64,000 bases of DNA, from contig CAJFCV020000001.1 of the NCBI GenBank assembly GCA_904066235.2, forward strand, positions 13,697,291 through 13,761,290. Direction: 5' to 3'. The translations under genes were made by a program, and so were the position numbers. Position 1 is the first letter of the stretch, and each line of letters opens with the position of its first letter. The DNA comes from Bursaphelenchus xylophilus (Eukaryota > Nematoda > Chromadorea > Rhabditida > Aphelenchoididae). The notes under the pieces were generated by a model. It ran no database searches. It worked only from the letters and a program-made list of their open reading frames with translations, and had not been told where the DNA came from. This document shows positions 47,901 to 59,900 of this stretch, piece after piece.

Positions 47901-50900
47901 TTGTTTCTTGTCAACTGGATCAGAATCCTGGTGAACCTTCAAGGCGGCATCACTGAGCTCGTTGAGTCGTTTGAGGAGCTGGTCGTGCTTGTCGGCCAGT
48001 TCCTTCTGTCGTTTCAACTCGGCGTTGAGCTTGTTCTCCAAATCAGCGACGCGTTTCTCTTCGTTGTCAAGTTTGGCTTGTTCTTCGGCCAACTTTTGGA
48101 GTTCTCGGTCTCTGATTTCAGCTGGTAGGTCTTCGGCTCGGGTCAGCCAGTCGTAGGCTTGTTGAAGACGACCACGAAGTCCGGCAAGGCGATCCTTGAA
48201 GTTTGAGACTCCATCAGCATCATTCTGAGCCGATTGAACTGATTGAGGCTCAATGTTCTCATCGGCATAACGCCCGAGAAGGTTGGTGACTTCGGCGTTG
48301 GTGTCGAGCAGAACTTGGTCGATGTCAGATTTTCGTTGCAACCATTCGTTTTGGATACGTTGTTGTTCCTCTTCGTGAGCCAGTTTAGCCAACGCTTTGT
48401 CGGCCTTGTCAGCGAGATCGTTGAGTTTGGCAACCAATTGTTCTGGTGTTGAATCGTCAGGCAGATTGGCACGTTCGACCACTTGTCTGGTGTTTCTTGC
48501 GGCTTGGTGTTGTTGAACAAGGTCATCAAGCTGCTTCTTCAGAGCAGGAACAGCTTCTTCCTTGACGTTAGCGACGCCGTTTCGGTCGAGTTTGGGCAGA
48601 TCTTCTGAGATACGGTCGAATTCGTTGATGAGTTCCTTGGATCTCTCCAAAAGGTTGTTCTCATGGGTAGTCTCGTCGCGAATGGCATTCAGTTGGTCAC
48701 GGATGTCATCTTCCAACTCCTGGAGGTCGGCGTTAACAAATCTGACTTCGCTTTCGGCTACAGCCAGTGGTTGTAATTGCTGACCGAGTTGGTCCAACTT
48801 GTCGGCCTGCTTTCGGAGTGGCACCAAGGCTTTCTGTGCTTTCTGAAAAGATTTGGTTAGTGTTTTGCTTGGACTTGCCTCAAGGGGTTTGATATCCTTC
48901 TCAGCAGACTTCGGAGAGCGCAAGTTTCTTCCAGAGATGTCGTTGCAAGTCTGTCGAGGCTTGTCAAGTCCATCGAAGATCTCATCACGGAGTTTCTTGA
49001 ACTTGAGCCACTGATTCCACTTGTCATCGGTGCTCTTTTTGGTCTCCTTGGCAACATCGATGATTTGTCCGAGTTTCTCGACGTGTTCCGGAACTGGGGC
49101 TTTGTCTCCAACTTCCTTGGCAACCTTCTCGGCTTCCTCGATCTTGCTCAACAATAGAGCGGTGATCTCGTTGAGGTTGTCGGGGTTGGACTCGGGATTA
49201 ACCAGAAGGTTTTGGGCTTCAGCAATCAACTTGTTCAGATCCTCATGTGGCTTGGCCAGGGCAGAGTCAATGCGATCGTCGACCGATTGACGGTTGGCTT
49301 CGAACAACTCTCCCAATTTGGCCAACTGATCGGCAGTTTTGGCACGGAGGTTTGAGGTTTCCTCATCTTCTGGTTCGAGGTCTTCGTAGATCTTGGACAA
49401 ATCATTGATACGCGGCTTGGCTGAGTCGAGGATTTCAACGGCCTTCTTGAGTTGTTCAACGTTTGCGTTAGGGTCGGCCAAAGTGTCTTCGGCGCTTCTA
49501 AGGTCATCAGAGAGCTTGGCTCGGAGTTGCTCGATTTCTTGACCGATCTTGATGGCCTGCAACTTCTTCGCAGCATTCTTCTGTTCAGCGTCCAAGGTCT
49601 TCTTGAGCTCTTCAACCCGATCTTTGAGTTGTTGAACATTGACGCTGTCGGAAGGACGGATCAGCTTCTCTCCGGGTTCATTGAACTGTTGTTGAACAAG
49701 TTCAATTTCTTCAACCAAGGGAGCAATGCTTTGATCGATGTTCTCGAGCTGTTGTTTCTTGTCAACTGGATCAGAATCCTGGTGAACCTTCAAGGCGGCA
49801 TCACTGAGCTCGTTGAGTCGTTTGAGGAGCTGGTCGTGCTTGTCGGCCAGTTCCTTCTGTCGCTTCAGCTCGGCGTTGAGTTTGTTCTCCAAATCAGCCA
49901 CGCGTTTCTCTTCGTTGTCGAGTTTGGCTTGTTCTTCGGCCAACTTTTGGAGTTCTCGATCTCTGATTTCAGCTGGTAGGTCTTCCGCTCGGGTCAGCCA
50001 GTCGTAGGCTTGTTGGAGGCGATCACGAAGTCCGGCAAGGCGATCCTTGAAGTTTGAGACTCCATCAGCATCATTCTGAGCCGATTGAACTGATTGAGGC
50101 TCAATGTTCTCATCGGCATAACGCCCGAGAAGGTTGGTGACTTCGGCGTTGGTGTCGAGCAGAACTTGGTCGATGTCAGATTTTCGTTGCAACCATTCGT
50201 TTTGGATACGTTGTTGTTCCTCTTCGTGAGCCAGTTTAGCCAACGCTTTGTCGGCCTTGTCAGCGAGATCGTTGAGTTTGGCAACCAATTGTTCTGGTGT
50301 TGAATCGTCAGGCAGATTGGCACGTTCGACCACTTGTCTGGTGTTTCTTGCGGCTTGGTGTTGTTGAACAAGGTCATCAAGCTGCTTCTTCAGAGCAGGA
50401 ACAGCTTCTTCCTTGACGTTAGCGACGCCGTTTCGGTCGAGTTTGGGCAGATCTTCTGAGATACGGTCGAATTCGTTGATGAGTTCCTTGGATCTCTCCA
50501 AAAGGTTGTTCTCATGGGTAGTCTCGTCGCGAATGGCATTCAGTTGGTCACGGATATCATCTTCCAACTCCTGGAGGTCGGCGTTAACAAATCTGACTTC
50601 GCTTTCGGCTACAGCCAGTGGTTGTAATTGCTGACCGAGTTGGTCCAACTTGTCGGCCTGCTTTCGGAGTGGCACCAAGGCTTTCTGTGCTTTCTGAAAA
50701 GATTTGGTTAGTGTTTTGCTTGGACTTGCCTCAAGGCGTTTGATATCCTTCTCAGCAGACTTCGGAGAGCGCAAGTTTCTTCCAGAGATGTCGTTGCAAG
50801 TCTGTCGAGGCTTGTCAAGTCCATCGAAGATCTCATCACGGAGTTTCTTGAACTTGAGCCACTGATTCCACTTGTCATCGGTGCTCTTTTTGGTCTCCTT

Positions 50901-53900
50901 GGCAACATCGATGATTTGTCCGAGTTTGTCGACGTGTTCTGGAACTGGAGCTTTGTCTCCAACTTCCTTGGCAACCTTCTCGGCTTCCTCGATCTTGCTC
51001 AACAATAGAGCGGTGATCTCGTTGAGGTTGTCGGGGTTGGACTCGGGATTAACCAGAAGGTTTTGGGCTTCAGCAATCAACTTGTTCAGATCCTCATGTG
51101 GCTTGGCCAGGGCAGAGTCAATGCGATCGTCGACCGATTGACGGTTGGCTTCGAACAACTCTCCCAATTTGGCCAACTGATCGGCAGTTTTGGCACGGAG
51201 GTTTGAGGTTTCCTCATCTTCTGGTTCGAGGTCTTCGTAGATCTTGGACAAATCATTGATACGCGGCTTGGCTGAGTCGAGGATTTCAACGGCCTTCTTG
51301 AGTTGTTCAACGTTTGCGTTAGGGTCGGCCAAAGTGTCTTCGGCGCTTCTAAGGTCATCAGAGAGCTTGGCTCGGAGTTGCTCGATTTCTTGACCGATCT
51401 TGATGGCCTGCAACTTCTTCGCAGCATTCTTCTGTTCAGCGTCCAAGGTCTTCTTGAGCTCTTCAACCCGATCTTTGAGTTGTTGAACATTGACGCTGTC
51501 GGAAGGACGGATCAGCTTCTCTCCGGGTTCATTGAACTGTTGTTGAACAAGTTCAATTTCTTCAACCAAGGGAGCAATGCTTTGATCGATGTTCTCGAGC
51601 TGTTGTTTCTTGTCAACTGGATCAGAATCCTGGTGAACCTTCAAGGCGGCATCACTGAGCTCGTTGAGTCGTTTGAGGAGCTGGTCGTGCTTGTCGGCCA
51701 GTTCCTTCTGTCGCTTCAGCTCGGCGTTGAGTTTGTTCTCCAAATCAGCCACGCGTTTCTCTTCGTTGTCGAGTTTGGCTTGTTCTTCGGCCAACTTTTG
51801 GAGTTCTCGATCTCTGATTTCAGCTGGTAGGTCTTCCGCTCGGGTCAGCCAGTCGTAGGCTTGTTGGAGGCGATCACGAAGTCCGGCAAGGCGATCCTTG
51901 AAGTTTGAGACTCCATCAGCATCATTCTGAGCCGATTGAACTGATTGAGGCTCAATGTTCTCATCGGCATAACGCCCGAGAAGGTTGGTGACTTCGGCGT
52001 TGGTGTCGAGCAGAACTTGGTCGATGTCAGATTTTCGTTGCAACCATTCGTTTTGGATACGTTGTTGTTCCTCTTCGTGAGCCAGTTTAGCCAACGCTTT
52101 GTCGGCCTTGTCAGCGAGATCGTTGAGTTTGGCAACCAATTGTTCTGGTGTTGAATCGTCAGGCAGATTGGCACGTTCGACCACTTGTCTGGTGTTTCTT
52201 GCGGCTTGGTGTTGTTGAACAAGGTCATCAAGCTGCTTCTTCAGAGCAGGAACAGCTTCTTCCTTGACGTTAGCGACGCCGTTTCGGTCGAGTTTGGGCA
52301 GATCTTCTGAGATACGGTCGAATTCGTTGATGAGTTCCTTGGATCTCTCCAAAAGGTTGTTCTCATGGGTAGTCTCGTCGCGAATGGCATTCAGTTGGTC
52401 ACGGATATCATCTTCCAACTCCTGGAGGTCGGCGTTAACAAATCTGACTTCGCTTTCGGCTACAGCCAGTGGTTGTAATTGCTGACCGAGTTGGTCCAAC
52501 TTGTCGGCCTGCTTTCGGAGTGGCACCAAGGCTTTCTGTGCTTTCTGAAAAGATTTGGTTAGTGTTTTGCTTGGACTTGCCTCAAGGCGTTTGATATCCT
52601 TCTCAGCAGACTTCGGAGAGCGCAAGTTTCTTCCAGAGATGTCGTTGCAAGTCTGTCGAGGCTTGTCAAGTCCATCGAAGATCTCATCACGGAGTTTCTT
52701 GAACTTGAGCCACTGATTCCACTTGTCATCGGTGCTCTTTTTGGTCTCCTTGGCAACATCGATGATTTGTCCGAGTTTGTCGACGTGTTCTGGAACTGGA
52801 GCTTTGTCTCCAACTTCCTTGGCAACCTTCTCGGCTTCCTCGATCTTGCTCAACAATAGAGCGGTGATCTCGTTGAGGTTGTCGGGGTTGGACTCGGGAT
52901 TAACCAGAAGGTTTTGGGCTTCAGCAATCAACTTGTTCAGATCCTCATGTGGCTTGGCCAGGGCAGAGTCGATGCGATCGTCGACCGATTGACGGTTGGC
53001 TTCGAACAACTCTCCCAATTTGGCCAACTGATCGGCAGTTTTGGCACGGAGGTTTGAGGTTTCCTCATCTTCTGGTTCGAGGTCTTCGTAGATCTTGGAC
53101 AAATCATTGAAACGCGGCTTGGCTGAGTCGAGGATTTCAACGGCCTTCTTGAGTTGTTCAACGTTTGCGTTAGGATCGGCCAAGGTGTCTTCGGCGCTTC
53201 GAAGGTCATCGGAAAGCTTGGCTCGGAGTTGCTCGATTTCTTGACCGATCTTGATGGCCTGCAACTTCTTCGCAGCATTCTTCTGTTCAGCGTCCAAAGT
53301 CTTCTTGAGCTCTTCAACCCGATCTTTGAGTTGTTGAACATTGACGCTGTCGGAAGGACGGATCAGCTTCTCTCCGGGTTCATTGAACTGTTGTTGAACA
53401 AGTTCAATTTCTTCAACCAACGGAGCAATGCTTTGGTCGATGTTCTCGAGCTGTTGTTTCTTGTCAGCTGGATCAGAATCTTGGTGAACCTTCAAGGCGG
53501 CATCACTGAGCTCGTTGAGTCGTTTGAGGAGCTGGTCGTGCTTGTCGGCCAGTTCCTTCTGTCGTTTCAACTCGGCGTTGAGCTTGTTCTCCAAATCAGC
53601 GACGCGTTTCTCTTCGTTGTCAAGTTTGGCTTGTTCTTCGGCCAACTTTTGGAGTTCTCGGTCTCTGATTTCAGCTGGTAGGTCTTCGGCTCGGGTCAAC
53701 CAGTCATAGGCTTGTTGAAGACGACCACGAAGTCCGGCAAGGCGATCCTTGAAGTTTGCGACTCCTTCAGCATCATTCTGGGCGGATTGGACTGATTGAG
53801 GCTCAATGTTTTCGTCGGCATAACGGCCGAGAAGGTTGGTGACTTCGGCGTTGGTGTCGAGCAGAGCCTGGTCGATCTCAGACTTTCGTTGTAACCATTC

Positions 53901-56900
53901 GTTTTGGATGCGTTGTTGTTCCTCTTCGTGAGCCAACTTGGCCAACGCTTTGTCGGTTTTGTCAGAGAGATCGCTGAGTTTGGCAGCCAATTGTTCCGGT
54001 GTTGAATCGTCATGCAGATTGGCACGTTCGACCACTTGTCTGGTGTTTCTTGCGGCTTGGTGTTGTTGAACAAGGTCATCAAGCTGCTTCTTCAGAGCAG
54101 GAACAGCTTCTTCCTTGACGTTCGATACCCCATTTCGGTCGAGTTTGGGCAGATCTTCAGAGATACGGTCAAATTCGTTGATGAGTTCCTTGGATCTCTC
54201 CAAAAGGTTGTTCTCATGGGTAGTCTCGTCGCGAATGGCATTCAGTTGGTCACGGATGTCATCTTCCAACTCCTGGAGGTCGGCGTTAACAAATCTGACT
54301 TCGCTTTCGGCTACAGCCAGTGGTTGTAATTGCTGACCGAGTTGGTCCAACTTGTCGGCCTGCTTTCGGAGTGGCACCAAGGCTTTCAGTGCTTTCTGAA
54401 AAGATTTGGTTAGTGTTTTGCTTGGACTTGCCTCAAGGGGTTTGATATCCTTCTCAGCAGACTTCGGAGAGCGCAAGTTTCTTCCAGAGATGTCGTTGCA
54501 AGTCTGTCGAGGCTTGTCAAGTCCATCGAAGATCTCATCTCGGAGTTTCTTGAACTTGAGCCACTGATTCCATTTGTCATCAGTGCTCTTTTTGGTCTCC
54601 TTGGCAACATCGATGATTTGTCCGAGTTTCTCGACGTGTTCCGGAACTGGGGCTTTGTCTCCAACTTCCTTGGCGACCTTCTCGGCTTCCTCGATCTTGC
54701 TCAACAACAGAGCGGTGATCTCGTTGAGGCTGTCGGGGTTGGACTCGGGATTAACCAGAAGGTTTTGGGCCTCAGCAATCAACTTGTTCAGATCCTCATG
54801 TGGCTTGGCCAGGGCAGAGTCGATGCGATCGTCGACCGATTGACGGTTGGCTTCGAACAACTCACCCAATTTGGCCAACTGATCGGCAGTTTTGGCGCGG
54901 AGATTCGAGGTTTCCTCGTCTTCTGGCTCAAGGTCTTCGTAGATCTTGGACAAGTCGTGGATACGCGGTTTGGCTGAATCGAGGATCTCAACGGCCTTCT
55001 TGAGTTGTTCAACGTTTGCGTTAGGATCGGCCAAAGTGTCTTCGGCGCTTCTAAGGTCATCGGAAAGCTTGGCTCGGAGTTGCTCGATTTCTTGACCGAT
55101 CTTGATGGCCTGCAACTTCTTCGCAGCATTCTTCTGTTCAGCGTCCAAAGTCTTCTTGAGCTCTTCAACCCGATCTTTGAGTTGTTGAACATTGACGCTG
55201 TCGGAAGGACGGATCAGCTTCTCTCCGGGTTCATTGAACTGTTGTTGAACAAGTTCAATTTCTTCAACCAACGGAGCAATGCTTTGGTCGATGTTCTCGA
55301 GCTGTTGTTTCTTGTCAGCTGGATCAGAATCTTGGTGAACCTTCAAGGCGGCATCACTGAGCTCGTTGAGTCGTTTGAGGAGCTGGTCGTGCTTGTCGGC
55401 CAGTTCCTTCTGTCGTTTCAACTCGGCGTTGAGCTTGTTCTCCAAATCAGCGACGCGTTTCTCTTCGTTGTCAAGTTTGGCTTGTTCTTCGGCCAACTTT
55501 TGGAGTTCTCGGTCTCTGATTTCAGCTGGTAGGTCTTCGGCTCGGGTCAACCAGTCATAGGCTTGTTGAAGACGACCACTAAGTCCGGCAAGGCGATCCT
55601 TGAAGTTTGCGACTCCTTCAGCATCATTCTGGGCGGATTGGACTGATTGAGGCTCAATGTTTTCGTCGGCATGACGGCCGAGAAGGTTGGTGACTTCGGC
55701 GTTGGTGTCGAGCAGAGCCTGGTCGATCTCAGACTTTCGTTGTAACCATTCGTTTTGGATGCGTTGTTGTTCCTCTTCGTGAGCCAACTTGGCCAACGTT
55801 TTGTCGGCTTTGTCAGAGAGATCGCTGAGTTTGGCAGCCAATTGTTCCGGTGTTGAATCGTCAGGCAGATTGGCACGTTCGACCACTTGTCTGGTGTTTC
55901 TTGCGGCTTGGTGTTGTTGAACAAGGTCGTCAAGCTGCTTCTTCAGAGCAGGAACAGCTTCTTCCTTGACGTTCGATACCCCATTTCGGTCGAGTTTGGG
56001 CAGATCTTCAGAGATACGGTCAAATTCGTTGATGAGTTCCTTGGATCTCTCCAAAAGGTTGTTCTCATGGGTAGTCTCGTCGCGAATGGCATTCAGTTGG
56101 TCACGGATGTCATCTTCCAACTCCTGGAGGTCGGCGTTAACAAATCTGACTTCGCTTTCGGCTACAGCCAGTGGTTGTAATTGCTGACCGAGTTGGTCCA
56201 ACTTGTCGGCCTGCTTTCGGAGTGGCACCAAGGCTTTCAGTGCTTTCTGAAAAGATTTGGTTAGTGTTTTGCTTGGACTTGCCTCAAGGGGTTTGATATC
56301 CTTCTCAGCAGACTTCGGAGAGCGCAAGTTTCTTCCAGAGATGTCGTTGCAAGTCTGTCGAGGCTTGTCAAGTCCATCGAAGATCTCATCTCGGAGTTTC
56401 TTGAACTTGAGCCACTGATTCCATTTGTCATCAGTGCTCTTTTTGGTCTCCTTGGCAACATCGATGATTTGTCCGAGTTTCTCGACGTGTTCCGGAACTG
56501 GGGCTTTGTCTCCAACTTCCTTGGCAACCTTCTCGGCTTCCTCGATCTTGCTCAACAACAGAGCGGTGATCTCGTTGAGGCTGTCGGGGTTGGACTCGGG
56601 ATTAACCAGAAGGTTTTGGGCCTCAGCAATCAACTTGTTCAGATCCTCATGTGGCTTGGCCAGGGCAGAGTCGATGCGATCGTCGACCGACTGACGGTTG
56701 GCTTCGAACAACTCTCCCAATTTGGCCAACTGATCGGCAGTTTTGGCGCGGAGATTCGAGGTTTCCTCGTCTTCTGGCTCAAGGTCTTCGTAGATCTTGG
56801 ACAAGTCGTGGATACGCGGTTTGGCTGAATCGAGGATCTCAACGGCCTTCTTGAGTTGTTCAACGTTTGCGTTAGGGTCGGCCAAAGTGTCTTCGGCGCT

Positions 56901-59900
56901 TCTAAGGTCATCAGAGAGCTTGGCTCGGAGTTGCTCGATTTCTTGACCGATCTTGATGGCCTGCAACTTTTTCGCAGCGTTCTTCTGCTCAGCGTCCAAG
57001 GTCTTCTTGAGATCTTCAACCCGATCTTTGAGTTGTTGAACATTGACACTGTCGGAAGGACGGATCAGCTTCTCTCCGGGTTCATTGAACTGTTGTTGAA
57101 CAAGTTCAATTTCTTCAACCAACGGAGCAATGCTTTGGTCGATGTTCTCGAGCTGTTGTTTCTTGTCAGCTGGATCAGAATCTTGGTGAACCTTCAAGGC
57201 GGCATCACTGAGCTCGTTGAGTCGTTTGAGGAGCTGGTCGTGCTTGTCGGCCAGTTCCTTCTGTCGTTTCAACTCGGCGTTGAGCTTGTTCTCCAAATCA
57301 GCGACGCGTTTCTCTTCGTTGTCGAGTTTGGCTTGTTCTTCGGCCAACTTTTGGAGTTCTCGGTCTCTGATTTCAGCTGGTAGGTCTTCGGCTCGGGTCA
57401 ACCAGTCATAGGCTTGTTGAAGACGACCACTAAGTCCGGCAAGGCGATCCTTGAAGTTTGCGACTCCTTCAGCATCATTCTGGGCGGATTGGACTGATTG
57501 AGGCTCAACGTTTTCGTCGGCATAACGGCCGAGAAGGTTGGTGACTTCGGCGTTGGTGTCGAGCAGAGCCTGGTCGATCTCAGACTTTCGTTGTAACCAT
57601 TCGTTTTGGATGCGTTGTTGTTCCTCTTCGTGAGCCAACTTGGCCAACGCTTTGTCGGCTTTGTCAGAGAGATCGCTGAGTTTGGCAACCAATTGTTCTG
57701 GTGTTGAATCGTCAGGCAGATTGGCACGTTCGACCACTTGTCTGGTGTTTCTTGCGGCTTGGTGTTGTTGAACAAGGTCGTCAAGCTGCTTCTTCAGAGC
57801 AGGAACAGCTTCTTCCTTGACGTTCGATACCCCATTTCGGTCGAGTTTGGGCAGATCTTCAGAGATACGGTCAAATTCGTTGATGAGTTCCTTGGATCTC
57901 TCCAAAAGGTTGTTCTCATGGGTAGTCTCGTCGCGAATGGCATTCAGTTGGTCACGGATGTCATCTTCCAACTCCTGGAGGTCGGCGTTAACAAATCTGA
58001 CTTCGCTTTCGGCTACAGCCAGTGGTTGTAATTGCTGACCGAGTTGGTCCAACTTGTCGGCCTGCTTTCGGAGTGGCACCAAGGCTTTCTGTGCTTTCTG
58101 AAAAGATTTGGTTAGTGTTTTGCTTGGACTTGCCTCAAGGAGTTTGATATCCTTTTCAGCAGACTTCGGGGAGCGCAAGTTTCTTCCAGAGATGTCGTTG
58201 CAAGTCTGTCGAGGCTTGTCAAGTCCATCGAAGATCTCATCACGGAGTTTCTTGAACTTGAGCCACTGATTCCACTTGTCATCGGTGCTCTTTTTGGTCT
58301 CCTTGGCAACATCGATGATTTGTCCGAGTTTGTCGACGTGTTCTGGAACTGGAGCTTTGTCTCCAACTTCCTTGGCAACCTTCTCGGCTTCCTCGATCTT
58401 GCTCAACAACAGAGCGGTGATCTCGTTGAGGTTGTCGGGGTTGGATTCGGGATTTACCAGGAGGTTTTGGGCCTCAGCAATCAACTTGTTCAGATCCTCA
58501 TGTGGCTTGGCCAGGGCAGAGTCGATGCGATCGTCGACCGATTGACGGTTGGCTTCGAACAACTCTCCCAATTTGGCCAACTGATCGGCAGTTTTGGCAC
58601 GGAGGTTTGAGGTTTCCTCATCTTCTGGTTCGAGGTCTTCGTAGATCTTGGACAAATCATTGAAACGCGGCTTGGCTGAGTCGAGGATTTCAACGGCCTT
58701 CTTGAGTTGTTCAACGTTTGCGTTAGGATCGGCCAAGGTGTCTTCGGCGCTTCGAAGGTCATCGGAAAGCTTGGCTCGGAGTTGCTCGATTTCTTGACCG
58801 ATCTTGATGGCCTGCAACTTCTTCGCAGCATTCTTCNNNNNNNNNNTCAACCAACGGAGCAATGCTTTGGTCGATGTTCTCGAGCTGTTGTTTCTTGTCA
58901 GCTGGATCAGAATCTTGGTGAACCTTCAAGGCGGCATCACTGAGCTCGTTGAGTCGTTTGAGGAGCTGGTCGTGCTTGTCGGCCAGTTCCTTCTGTCGTT
59001 TCAACTCGGCGTTGAGCTTGTTCTCCAAATCAGCGACGCGTTTCTCTTCGTTGTCGAGTTTGGCTTGTTCTTCGGCCAACTTTTGGAGTTCTCGGTCTCT
59101 GATTTCAGCTGGTAGGTCTTCGGCTCGGGTCAACCAGTCATAGGCTTGTTGAAGACGACCACTAAGTCCGGCAAGGCGATCCCTACTATGGTGCAGGGCG
59201 TCCACTTCATTGTCAGCTTCACTAAGCGATAACTGTTTTGTTGGGACCCATTTTTCATGAATTTGAGCGACATCTTTGTTGATAGGAATCGTGATCTCGT
59301 CGATTTCCTTCCGCTTTTCTGTCCATTCATTGAGGGAGTTAGCGGGCGGCTCTGGGGCCGTTGAGCTGGTGGTCTCCGCCGGTGCGATGTTTTCTTCGAC
59401 CGGTAAGCTGAATTCGCTGATCTGCGAGAGTTTCTGTTGAATTTCGTCTACGTCAGTCGTCAAGATGAATGTGCCGACGTCCTTCTGAAGCTCCAAGAGC
59501 TGATCATTCAGCTCTTTGACCTTTTCGTTGAAGTCGGAGTCCTTCTTGGCTCCCTTGAGCATCACCTCCAGCTCAGCGATCCCTGACAACATTCCTTTTG
59601 TCTTTGCTTTCAACTCGTTGTGGTTCTTGATTTCCTCAGCCAGTTTTTCGTTCAATTCGGCCAGATCGTTCTCTTTCTGTAGCAACTGCTCGTCCAACTT
59701 TTGTAAGTGAGCGATAGCCTTGTCCTTCTTCTTCAACTTCATGTCCTTGGACTTCTTCAGTCCGTTGATGGCATCGCTGACTCCGTGCCGCTGCTCTTCG
59801 AGATCTTTTTTCTTCGGAATCATCGAGTTGTAGGCTTCCGTGACCTTCTCCAGATCTTGCTTCGGCTGGCCCTGTGTGAAAGGCTTGAGAATTGCTTCGG

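Larger units (their letters stand above)
25498..59182 (-). repeat. Tandem array of 1851-bp (617-residue) coding units, 18.26 copies
   Basis: The unit consists of a 162-residue module (DRLAGL to AAKKL) and a 455-residue module (QAIKIGQEIE to NFK). The array begins and ends with the 162-residue module, giving 19 and 18 copies respectively. Equivalent points fall at exact 1851-base steps, for example 25750, 27601, 29452 and so on to 57217. Most units differ by a handful of bases. No unit has a frameshift or stop. The sequence is heptad-rich alpha-helical coiled coil, with spectrin-like character but no clear spectrin signature. Conserved Trp-containing stretches such as DKWNQWLKFKKL and QQAYDWL mark each unit. 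Confidence 0.95.
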
